Source of the DNA: Leptolyngbya ohadii IS1 | GTDB lineage: Bacteria > Cyanobacteriota > Cyanobacteriia > Elainellales > Elainellaceae | NCBI RefSeq assembly: GCF_002215035.1 | Contig: NZ_NKFP01000006.1 | Location: 2,199,080-2,263,079, forward strand | Reading direction: 5' to 3' | DNA length: 64,000 nucleotides | Part shown: in pieces, positions 26,562 through 33,856 of the stretch | How positions within the stretch are numbered: the first letter of the stretch is position 1 | How the letters are laid out: every line of letters starts with the position of its first letter | Program-made: the position numbers and the translations under genes | Notes under the pieces: model-generated | Database searches by the model: none | Told to the model about the DNA's origin: nothing | What the model saw: the letters and a program-made list of their open reading frames with translations, nothing else

Positions 26562-27632
26562 CTACTTCCACCGCACCCGATAGCGCGTTAGCAAAATACT
26601 CACCAGCATACAGAGCAGCGATGCCGACACAATCACGTCTGCCAGATAGCTGGGCAAATTCGCCGCCCGACTCATTGCATCTGCGCCCACATAAATTGCC
26701 GCAATGAAAAACGCAGAAGCCAATACACCGATCGGGTGAAGCTGCGCCAGCATCGCCACAATGATGCCCGTGTATCCGAAGCCAGGCGACAGATCCAAAC
26801 TCAGGTAGCCCCTCAGTCCCGCCACTTCGCCCACGCCGCCCATGCCTGCTAACCCGCCGCTCAGGAGAGCCGTTGCCAGAATAATTCGATCGATCGGAAT
26901 GCCCGCAAACCTTGCTGCAATCTGATTTGCCCCGATCGCCTTCATCCGGTAGCCCAGCACTGCCCGATCGTTCAGCAACCAGACGAGAAAGGCAGAAATA
27001 ATCGCGATGATTAATCCGAGGTGCGATCGTCCCAATAGCTTCGGAAACGCACCCTGGGCAATAATCGGCACTGCCTGGGGCCAGCCTAACGCCGACGGAT
27101 CTTTGAGCGGACCTTCTACTAAATAGCCGACAAACAGCAGCACCACAAAGTTGAGCAGCAGCGTCGTCACCACCTCATCGACGGACAGCTTGGTTTTGAG
27201 GACGGCAGGCAGCAGCAGCAGCAGACCGCCAAACAGGAATCCGGCAATTAGCAGCAGCGGAATCATTAGAATCGGCGGCAGGGTAATCAGCCCGGTTCCA
27301 ATTAGCGTGGCGGCGATCGCGCCCATGTAAAACTGCCCTTCTGCACCAATATTCCAGAGCTTTGCCCGGAATGCTACCGCAACGGCTAACCCGGTAAACA
27401 TCAGCGGCGTGGCGCGAGACAGCGTTTCTGACAGGGCAAACCCGGAGCCGATCGCCCCCTTCAACATCACCCCGTAGGACTGAAACGGCGAAACCCCCGT
27501 CCAGGACACTAGCGGCACACAGAGAATTAGCGCCGCCACGATCGCCCCCAGAGGAGCTACAACCGCCAGCCACAGGGGAGTCGATTCACGCGGCTCTAAC
27601 CGAATTTGACTCAACCGAAAATTAAGCGGCAT
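26562..27632 (-). CDS. BMP-type nucleoside ABC transporter, permease 1 (YufP/NupP-like)
   Basis: The 356-residue permease carries LSRATPLMFTGLAVAVAFRAKLWNIGAEGQFYMGAI and LGYRMKAIGANQIAARFAGI, the signatures of the first permease in BMP-type systems. It overlaps the ATPase gene's 3' end by 11 bases, so their translation is coupled. With its partner it would form the heterodimeric channel. The window gives no direct evidence for the substrate beyond the family link to nucleosides. Confidence 0.88.
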   Translation of the reverse strand: MPLNFRLSQIRLEPRESTPLWLAVVAPLGAIVAALILCVPLVSWTGVSPFQSYGVMLKGAIGSGFALSETLSRATPLMFTGLAVAVAFRAKLWNIGAEGQFYMGAIAATLIGTGLITLPPILMIPLLLIAGFLFGGLLLLLPAVLKTKLSVDEVVTTLLLNFVVLLFVGYLVEGPLKDPSALGWPQAVPIIAQGAFPKLLGRSHLGLIIAIISAFLVWLLNDRAVLGYRMKAIGANQIAARFAGIPIDRIILATALLSGGLAGMGGVGEVAGLRGYLSLDLSPGFGYTGIIVAMLAQLHPIGVLASAFFIAAIYVGADAMSRAANLPSYLADVIVSASLLCMLVSILLTRYRVRWK

Positions 27633-29151
27633 CCGTCACCTGCCTTTCCTTTCCTGCCATCATCAGCCCTAAATCGCGTACTGATACTGCTCCCGGCGTC
27701 AGGGATTCCGAGAGGCGTCCCTGGTACATCACGTAGAGGCGATCGGATAAACCCAGCAATTCTTCCAGATCCTCGGAAATTAATAGCACTGCTGCACCGT
27801 TTGCCCTGGCGTTGAGAAGCTGCTGATGCACGTAGGTCACTGCCCCCAGGTCTAATCCTCGTGTAGGTTGACTGGCAATAATCAGCTTTGGATCGCGGGA
27901 TAGCTCCCGTCCCAGGATCAGCTTTTGCATATTGCCGCCGGACAGCAGGCGCACCGTCGCATCCGGGGAAGGACAGCGGACATCGAAGGATTTAATCAGA
28001 TCGATCGCATATTGATGCGCTGCATCCCGTTTAAGAATTCCGTTTTGCGAAAAACTCGGCTCCTGATGGGTTTCCAAAATCAGGTTTTCCCAGATGCTCA
28101 TATCGGGAATCAGTCCCGTCTTGTGCCGATCTTCGGGAATCCGTGCCACCCTTGCCTGCACCATGCCCGACGGAGAGGGATCGGCGATCGACTTCCCATA
28201 AAGCTCCATTGTGCCTGTCGTGGGAACTGCCAGACCGCTCACCAGATTGAACAGCGTCCCCTGACCGTTGCCTGACACTCCCGCGATCCCGACAATTTCG
28301 TATTCCCTCACCGCGAGCGCCACGTTTTCCAGCAAAGGGCGGTCGTCGGCATCATTGACCGTGACCTGCTTCAGCGTCAGGACAGGTTGACCAGGAGTAA
28401 TCACCTCCCGCTGCGTTTTGGGAAGCGGCTGACCGACCATCAGTTCCGCTAACTCCGACGGACTCGTTTCCACCGTCTGCACCGTTGCCGCCACCTTTCC
28501 CGATCGCAGCACGACCACCCGATCGCTCACCGCCATTACTTCCTGAAGCTTGTGGGAGATAAAGACGATCGAGAGTCCTGCCTGGGTAAGTTTATCCAGC
28601 GTTGCAAATAGGGCATCGGTTTCCTGGGGCGTTAGCACTGCCGTTGGCTCGTCCAGAATCAGAATTTTCACGTCCCGATAGAGCGCCTTCAGGATTTCCA
28701 CCCGCTGCCGTTCGCCTACCGACAAGTCACCAATTCGCGCATCTGGACGCACCGATAAACCGAAGTTGGTCGAAAGCTGCATCAGGCGATCGCGAGCTAT
28801 TTTGCGGTTTTGCCAGGGTCGCCACAGGGGTTCCGTGCCCAGAATCACGTTATCCAGGACGGTCAGATTATCCGCCAGGGTAAAGTGCTGATGCACCATG
28901 CCGATCCCCGCTGCCAGAGCCGATCGGGGCGTGTGGTCTTGGAGGGGCTGACCAAAGAGGGCGATCGTGCCGCTGTCTGCGATGTAGTGACCAAATAGGA
29001 TATTCATCAGCGTGGTTTTACCCGCGCCGTTTTCGCCGAGGAGTGCCAGGACTTCGCCGCGCCGCAGTTCTAAGCTGATGTCATCGTTTGCCAGCAGCCG
29101 TCCGAAGCGTTTGGTGATGTGGCTGAGTTGGAGGACGGGTTCGGAGTTCAA
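27622..29151 (-). CDS. BMP-type nucleoside ABC transporter, tandem ATPase (YufO/NupO-like)
   Basis: The 509-residue protein contains two ABC domains. The first has a complete Walker A (GENGAGKTT, 39-47), signature LSVGERQRVEILKAL and Walker B ILILDEPTAVLTP. The second has a degenerate Walker A (GVSGNGQGT) without lysine, and signature LSGGNMQKLILGRELS, as is normal for this ribose/nucleoside class. The start appears to be TTG 29151, with octamer repeats immediately upstream, so the true start could be elsewhere. The substrate-binding protein gene is separated from it by the inserted toxin-antitoxin cassette. Confidence 0.87.
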   Translation of the reverse strand: MNSEPVLQLSHITKRFGRLLANDDISLELRRGEVLALLGENGAGKTTLMNILFGHYIADSGTIALFGQPLQDHTPRSALAAGIGMVHQHFTLADNLTVLDNVILGTEPLWRPWQNRKIARDRLMQLSTNFGLSVRPDARIGDLSVGERQRVEILKALYRDVKILILDEPTAVLTPQETDALFATLDKLTQAGLSIVFISHKLQEVMAVSDRVVVLRSGKVAATVQTVETSPSELAELMVGQPLPKTQREVITPGQPVLTLKQVTVNDADDRPLLENVALAVREYEIVGIAGVSGNGQGTLFNLVSGLAVPTTGTMELYGKSIADPSPSGMVQARVARIPEDRHKTGLIPDMSIWENLILETHQEPSFSQNGILKRDAAHQYAIDLIKSFDVRCPSPDATVRLLSGGNMQKLILGRELSRDPKLIIASQPTRGLDLGAVTYVHQQLLNARANGAAVLLISEDLEELLGLSDRLYVMYQGRLSESLTPGAVSVRDLGLMMAGKERQVTDAA

Positions 29152-29153
29152 GA

Positions 29154-29181
29154 GGGTGGATGGGTAGATGGGTGGATGAGT
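29154..29181. repeat. octamer tandem repeat GGGTGGAT
   Basis: GGGTGGAT, GGGTAGAT and GGGTGGAT are followed by GAGT. The array sits directly upstream of the ATPase start codon, at the edge of the scrambled mntA fragments. Confidence 0.7.
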
Positions 29182-29191
29182 AAAGCAGGGA

Positions 29192-29456
29192 AGCGGGGGA
29201 GGGCTTCTGCGGGGGATACGTTGACCTGGGATGATCTGATGAAGATGCAGGAGGAAATTGAGGCTTTATTTGGTCGTAAGGTTGACCTTGTAAGGAAAAA
29301 ATATCTGAAGAATCCCTATCGGCGGCATGAGATTCTCAAAACTCAGAAAGTGATTTATGCAGTCTAGCAATCGTGATATCGCGTCGGTTTGGATGTTCTG
29401 GTGTCGTTTGCTGCGGAGGAGATTGCGGAGTTTTGTCAGCGGTGGAAGATTGTTGA
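29192..29456 (+). pseudogene. scrambled fragments of an mntA nucleotidyltransferase gene
   Basis: Bases 29215-29392 are identical over about 178 bp to 29666-29843, the 3' part of intact mntA plus the first codons of hepT. Directly upstream, 29192-29213 matches 29523-29544 (5' part of mntA). Downstream, 29391-29420 matches 29638-29667 with two differences, and 29413-29456 matches 29540-29583. The order is therefore permuted. The junctions fall on copies of the microhomology CTGCGGAGGA or close variants. The 5' nucleotidyltransferase motif (GS...DxD) is absent, so this copy cannot encode an active antitoxin. Confidence 0.85.
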
Positions 29457-29491
29457 AATGGTGGGAATTTTGGGACAGGAGGTGAGGCGGG

Positions 29492-29818
29492 ATGATGGTT
29501 GAATTAAAGGCTTTGGTGAGGGAGCGGGTGAGGGCTTCTGCGGAGGAGATTGCGGAGTTTTGTCAGCGGTGGAAGATTGTTGAGTTTGCGCTGTTTGGCT
29601 CGGTGCTGCGGGATGATTTTCGTCCGGATAGCGATATTGATGTGCTGGTGACGTTTGCTGCGGAGGATACGTTGACCTGGGATGATCTGATGAAGATGCA
29701 GGAGGAAATTGAGGCTTTATTTGGTCGTAAGGTTGACCTTGTAAGGAAAAAATATCTGAAGAATCCCTATCGGCGGCATGAGATTCTCAAAACTCAGAAA
29801 GTGATTTATGCAGTCTAG
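29492..29818 (+). CDS. mntA: MntA-type nucleotidyltransferase antitoxin
   Basis: MNT-domain antitoxins neutralise HEPN toxins by adenylylating a tyrosine in the toxin's active site. The 108-residue product shows the GS-x10-DxD signature: G36-S37, then D48-I49-D50 (FGSVLRDDFRPDSDIDVLV), with a third carboxylate at D82 in KVDLV. It overlaps hepT by 11 bases, the usual tight coupling. ATG 29492 or the adjacent ATG 29495 may be used; GGAGG lies about 10 bases upstream. The cassette faces against the surrounding transporter operon. Confidence 0.92.
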   Translation: MMVELKALVRERVRASAEEIAEFCQRWKIVEFALFGSVLRDDFRPDSDIDVLVTFAAEDTLTWDDLMKMQEEIEALFGRKVDLVRKKYLKNPYRRHEILKTQKVIYAV

Positions 29819-30167
29819 CAATCGTGATATCGCGTCGGTTTGGGATATGGTGCAGGCGATTCGCTATATTCAAACGTTTACGGCAAACCTTTCGTTCGAG
29901 GCATATCTGAATGATATTCGGACTATCAGCGCAGTCGAGCGGCAGTTTGAAATATTGGGAGAAGCGGCGCGTAGAATCTCCGGTGAATTTCGTCAAGCTC
30001 ATTCGGCAATTGACTGGCAGCGGATTGTTGGACTTCGTAACATCGTAATTCATCGGTATGATGACGTGAATCAAGACGTTTTGTGGACGATTATCCAATC
30101 AGAACTCCCTCCTTTGCAGACACAGCTAGAGTCTCTTTTGCCTCCGCTGCCTGAAGAACAGAAATGA
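29808..30167 (+). CDS. hepT: HepT-type HEPN ribonuclease toxin
   Basis: The 119-residue HEPN-domain (DUF86) protein carries the catalytic R-x4-H-x-Y motif as RNIVIHRY (R77, H82, Y84). Y84 would be the tyrosine AMPylated by MntA. The remaining helices (ISAVERQFEILGEAARRIS) are typical of the family, which cleaves RNA, including tRNA in studied cases. The motif is complete, so the toxin is probably active when not controlled. It ends 86 bases from the convergent stop of the substrate-binding protein gene. Confidence 0.93.
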   Translation: MQSSNRDIASVWDMVQAIRYIQTFTANLSFEAYLNDIRTISAVERQFEILGEAARRISGEFRQAHSAIDWQRIVGLRNIVIHRYDDVNQDVLWTIIQSELPPLQTQLESLLPPLPEEQK

Positions 30168-30174
30168 AAGATTT

Positions 30175-30218
30175 AAGTCCCCCATTTCTTTGCTGCTCCG
30201 TAACAACGAGGGGGACTT
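30175..30218. terminator. palindrome between convergent genes, possible bidirectional terminator
   Basis: AAGTCCCCC (30175-30183) and GGGGGACTT (30210-30218) form a perfect 9-bp stem with a 26-base loop. The arms are the same words as in the dispersed palindromic element arms (...CCCCC...GGGGGACTTTGAA). It lies between hepT and the BMP protein gene stop. Confidence 0.5.
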
Positions 30219-30253
30219 TAAAAGGCAACTACGAGGGAGTTAGAGCAAAATCT

Positions 30254-31315
30254 CTACGTCGTAGACTTGGGTTCGGTGTCGTCTACTTTGACGGTGAACT
30301 TGCCAGCCAGAATTTCTTCCTGACGCTGCTGAACCTTTGCCTGGAGGTCTGCCGGGACTTTGGTTTCAAAGGTTCCCAGCGGGGATAGGCTACTGCCCTT
30401 GTGCTTCATATAGCTGTACACCCCGTAATCCTCTGCTTTAAAGTTGCCGCTCCTGACGGCTTCGATCGCCTTATCGATCGTGGGTTCCATGTGCCAGATC
30501 GCGCTTGCGACCACCGTATCGGGATAGTCTTGCTGGGTGTCGATTACGTTGCCGATCGCCAGAACACCTTTTTCCTTTGCGGCATCGGATACGCCAAACC
30601 GCTCGGCGTACATCACATCTGCGCCTTTAGAAATCTGGGCGAAGGCGGCTTCTTTGGCTTTAGGCGGGTCGAACCAGCTGCCGATAAAGGTGACGAGGAA
30701 CTTGGTGTCGGGCTGAATTTCCTTTGCACCTGCCATAAATGCGTGCATCAGGCGGTTCACTTCCGGGATGGGGTAGCCACCCACCAAGCCGATCGTTTTT
30801 GATTTGGTCATGCCGCCCGCGATCATGCCCGTCAGGTAGGCGGGTTCGTGGATGTAGTTATCGAAGACGGAGAAGTTGGAGCCGTCGGGCTTGCCGCTTG
30901 ACCCCATCAGGAATGCCACGTTGGGGTAGGATTTTGCCACGTCCCGCGCCGCCTTTTCCACCGCAAACACTTCGCCCACAATGAGCTGATTGCCAGCCTC
31001 GGCGTACTGCCGCATCACCCGCTCGTAGTCCGTATTGGTGACGTTTTCGGAGTAGACATATTCAATATCGCCCCGCTCTTTAGCGGTTTCCAGTGCCTTG
31101 TGAATCCGGCTGACCCACTGCTGTTCGATCGGTACAGTGTAGATTCCTGCTACTTTGATCTTGTCGCCTGTTGCCGCTGATGATCCAGTAGTTGCCGAAG
31201 AATCGCTTGCCGCCGGTGTACCAGAGGGGGAATTGCCGCAAGCCTTGAGCAATAAACTGGTTCCAAGCGTTGCTGAACCGTAGACCAGAAATTTGCGTCG
31301 GTTAAGAGAAGTCAT
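30254..31315 (-). CDS. BMP-family ABC transporter substrate-binding lipoprotein
   Basis: The roughly 353-residue protein begins MTSLNRRKFLVYGSATLG, with a twin-arginine-like start, and reaches a lipobox LLLKAC. It is therefore probably exported and lipid-anchored in the periplasm. A Ser/Thr/Ala linker precedes the periplasmic binding fold (KIKVAGIYTVPIEQQWVSRIHKAL, VAFLMGSSG, GLVGGYPIPEVNRLMHAFMAGA, IGSWFDPPKAKEAAFAQISKGADVMY). This is the PnrA/BMP family, which binds nucleosides. ATG 31315 is preferred over a GTG four codons upstream. It would be the first gene of the transporter operon before the cassette insertion. Confidence 0.88.
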   Translation of the reverse strand: MTSLNRRKFLVYGSATLGTSLLLKACGNSPSGTPAASDSSATTGSSAATGDKIKVAGIYTVPIEQQWVSRIHKALETAKERGDIEYVYSENVTNTDYERVMRQYAEAGNQLIVGEVFAVEKAARDVAKSYPNVAFLMGSSGKPDGSNFSVFDNYIHEPAYLTGMIAGGMTKSKTIGLVGGYPIPEVNRLMHAFMAGAKEIQPDTKFLVTFIGSWFDPPKAKEAAFAQISKGADVMYAERFGVSDAAKEKGVLAIGNVIDTQQDYPDTVVASAIWHMEPTIDKAIEAVRSGNFKAEDYGVYSYMKHKGSSLSPLGTFETKVPADLQAKVQQRQEEILAGKFTVKVDDTEPKSTT

Positions 31316-31422
31316 AGAGCGTCTCACGTCTGAGCAAGTGACATCTAACAGTTACATTTAAGCAGTACAAGACTATCTCATGTCCACAGAATCGAGGTCT
31401 GTAGCGAAATACTCTGATGAAA

Positions 31423-32646
31423 TCACCTGACTCGTCCCACCACAAACTTGAGATAGCGTCCTTCCGGAAACTGCGCCGGAACCGGATGATCGATCGGCTG
31501 TCCAATCTCGTGAATGATCTGGATCTGGTGTCCGGTCGTGCCTCCCGCAGCGGCGATCGCTTCTTTGAAAGCCTCCGGGCTGATCTGACTCGTACAGCTT
31601 GCACTCACCAGTAGACCATTGGGAGAAATACAGCGGAGCGCCAGAGCGTTTAACTTGCTGTATGCTCGCTGGGCGGCGTGGCGGTTTTGCTTGGTTTTGG
31701 CGAAGCTGGGCGGATCGAGAATAATCACATCAAACTGTTTACCCTGCTCGATCGCGGTATTGAGGAAGTTAAAGCAATCTCCTGTAAAGAAAGTATGGCG
31801 GCGATCGTCTAATCCATTTAGGCAAATATTTGTAGAGGCGGCTTCTGCTAATCCTTTGCCGATATCCACACTCGTTACATGGTTTGCCCCACCCCGCAGC
31901 GCATAGAGGGAGAAAGCCCCCGTGTAGGCAAAGCAGTTTAAAACCGTTCGTCCTTTGCTCAACCCTTCGACGAATTTGCGATTCTCCCGATGATCCAGGA
32001 ATAATCCGGTTTTTTGTCCCGCATGAAGGTCTACCTGGAATTTCAAGCCGTGTTCTTCAACAATCAGCGGTGTCGGGGCAGGCTGTCCCCAGATCAGTTT
32101 CACCTTACTATCCGATCGACTGTTCGACTGGCTGTCCGATCGATCGTTCTCTGTTTCATCCCGCTCGTTAATCTCTAACCGATGCTGCGTCTTGAGATAA
32201 ATTCCTTCCAGCGGAGCGGTGGTCTGAAGCGCGTCGATCAGCCATTTCAAAAGGACTTCTGCACTTTCCATGTAGGTCTGCACCACGGCAAAGCGATCGT
32301 ACAAATCCACCGTAATTCCGGGTAAGCCATCCCCTTCACCGAACAGCCACCGATAGGCGGTACAGCCCTGATTGCGGAGGGGCGATCGCAGATCCCAGGC
32401 GGACTGCACCTGTTCGCGTACCCATTTGGGTGTGGGAGGCTCCTGGCGGGAAAAAATCCGAATAGCGATCGGACTTTGACTATCCCAGAGTCCAAACCCC
32501 TTCCAGTTACCGCACTGCACCCGCACCCAGTCCCCCGAAGGTAAACGGAGATTCGGCGGCAGGTGATTGCGATAGACCCAGGGATGTCCCTGCATCAGGC
32601 GGTCTTTGAGATTGGCAGGAAGTTGGACGGTGGCAAGTTTTGCCAT
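31423..32646 (-). CDS. class I SAM-dependent rRNA methyltransferase (RlmI-like)
   Basis: The 407-residue protein has an N-terminal PUA-like domain (LKDRLMQGHPWVYRNHL, WVRVQCGNWKGFGLWDSQSPIAIRIF) and a Rossmann methyltransferase domain. The latter has TVLNCFAYTGAFSLYALRGGANHVTSVDIG for SAM binding and DVIILDPPSFAK as the active loop. This arrangement matches RlmI (23S rRNA m5C1962) and related enzymes. A short Asp/Ser/Asn-rich insertion (NDRSDSQSNSRSDSK), encoded by cgatcg-containing near-repeats, interrupts the domain junction. Target specificity is inferred from the family only. Confidence 0.88.
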   Translation of the reverse strand: MAKLATVQLPANLKDRLMQGHPWVYRNHLPPNLRLPSGDWVRVQCGNWKGFGLWDSQSPIAIRIFSRQEPPTPKWVREQVQSAWDLRSPLRNQGCTAYRWLFGEGDGLPGITVDLYDRFAVVQTYMESAEVLLKWLIDALQTTAPLEGIYLKTQHRLEINERDETENDRSDSQSNSRSDSKVKLIWGQPAPTPLIVEEHGLKFQVDLHAGQKTGLFLDHRENRKFVEGLSKGRTVLNCFAYTGAFSLYALRGGANHVTSVDIGKGLAEAASTNICLNGLDDRRHTFFTGDCFNFLNTAIEQGKQFDVIILDPPSFAKTKQNRHAAQRAYSKLNALALRCISPNGLLVSASCTSQISPEAFKEAIAAAGGTTGHQIQIIHEIGQPIDHPVPAQFPEGRYLKFVVGRVR

Positions 32647-32747
32647 GAGAAATTGCTCTTATTATTGCCGATCTTCAGAGTAGCAATTCCAACAGATAAT
32701 AAGACTTTAGCGATCGTCCCTTTCCCTCGATCGATCAGGTAAGCCGC

Positions 32748-33425
32748 ATGAATTGGGTCATTAGCGCGATCGTTTCTGGTATTTCTGCCTTTGCTGCCAC
32801 CAACATTGACGACATCGTGATGCTGACGCTGTTTTTTGCCCAGGCAGACGATGCAGCACCCACAAATCAAAAGTCGAACCAGTTGCGTCCCCGGCAGATT
32901 GTTTTGGGGCAGTACTTGGGCTTCCTGGTGCTGATTGCCGCCTCAATTCCCGGCTTCGTGGGGGGAATGATCATTCCCGATCCCTGGATTGGCTTGCTGG
33001 GATTTTTGCCCATTGCGATCGGGATTCAGCAGCTCATTCGTCCTGAGTCCGAGGAGGATGAAATTCAGCTTGTATCTGATGTCACCCGTTCTGTTAACAA
33101 AAACTCATTGCGGGCGAAGCTATCGCAAATTTTCCACCCCAATACGCTTCAGGTGGCCGCGGTGACGATCGCCAATGGGGGAGACAATATTGCGACCTAT
33201 GTGCCGCTGTTTGCTTCTAGCAATCTATCGGAACTGCTGATCATTCTGGCAATGTTTGGGCTGATGATTGCTCTCTGGTGTGCGATCGCCCGCTATCTCA
33301 GTACTCATCCGAAGGTTGCGCCGCTGCTGACCCGCTATGCCCATTGGATTGTGCCGCTCGTCCTGATTGGGCTGGGAATTCATATTTTGATTTCCAGCGA
33401 GTCTTATCTGTTACTTCAGCGGTAA
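32748..33425 (+). CDS. CadD-family cadmium resistance / small transporter
   Basis: The 225-residue membrane protein has six predicted spans. It opens with the family signature GISAFAATNIDDIVMLTLFFAQ, including the DD pair, followed by GQYLGFLVLIAASIPGFVGG. A second similar half follows: QVAAVTIANGGDNIATYVPLFA. CadD proteins confer cadmium tolerance in Gram-positive bacteria; cyanobacterial homologs are annotated by similarity. The real ion is unknown. The gene is divergent from the rRNA methyltransferase, about 100 bases apart. Confidence 0.82.
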   Translation: MNWVISAIVSGISAFAATNIDDIVMLTLFFAQADDAAPTNQKSNQLRPRQIVLGQYLGFLVLIAASIPGFVGGMIIPDPWIGLLGFLPIAIGIQQLIRPESEEDEIQLVSDVTRSVNKNSLRAKLSQIFHPNTLQVAAVTIANGGDNIATYVPLFASSNLSELLIILAMFGLMIALWCAIARYLSTHPKVAPLLTRYAHWIVPLVLIGLGIHILISSESYLLLQR

Positions 33426-33856
33426 TTTAGCACTTAATTTATAATCTAATCCACATTTAGCGTGCCGATTCGATCGAGGTGCGCTATCATTGCCGCATTC
33501 TAATCAGGACATTTGACAGACGTTAGGTATCCTGCATTGCCCCCTAAATCCCCCAAGCTTGGGGGACTTTGAAACACGCTATTCTCCTATTGTTCAGGAG
33601 CGACTTGCATTTGTTCGATTCCCCCCAATTCTGGGGGGTTAGGGGGGCGAATCATGGGCTTATTCAGCAACGCCAATTTTTATTGGTTCTAAAGGAAACC
33701 AAAACGCTTCAAGATCGGTCATTGCCCGCAGGTGATGCAAATTCTATCGCGGTGCACAGTTCCTTAATTGGGGAATTCCCAAGAAGAAGGATTGTTTTGC
33801 CTTAGCTTTCGATCACATTGAGTTAAGACGGCTTCGTTTCAAGAGCGGCTGAAATT
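33426..33856. other. intergenic region with a palindromic element (431 bp)
   Basis: Apart from the 110-bp palindromic element at 33539-33648, I see no supported gene. A 78-codon frame here runs through the element and is best explained as a by-product. The last 50 bases are the leader of the DUF1400 hydrolase. Confidence 0.5.
33539..33648 (+). repeat. two-armed palindromic element, copy 1 (110 bp)
   Basis: The left arm is GCCCCCTAAATCCCCC-AAGCTT-GGGGGACTTTGAAA. The right arm has CCCCCCAATTCTGGGGGG followed by TTAGGGGGGC. Each arm is itself a hairpin, and the outer ends GCCCCCTAA/TTAGGGGGGC are imperfect inverted repeats, as in a MITE. There is no coding sequence inside. Confidence 0.85.

Noticed and set aside
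29119-29367. 82-codon plus-strand frame ending in the mntA C-terminus
   Set aside because: It is created by the scrambled mntA duplication fused to the octamer array and lacks the nucleotidyltransferase motif.
33569-33805. 78-codon frame reading through palindromic element copy 1
   Set aside because: The first third is element sequence (SPQFWGVRGA) and the rest has no recognisable domain or start signal.
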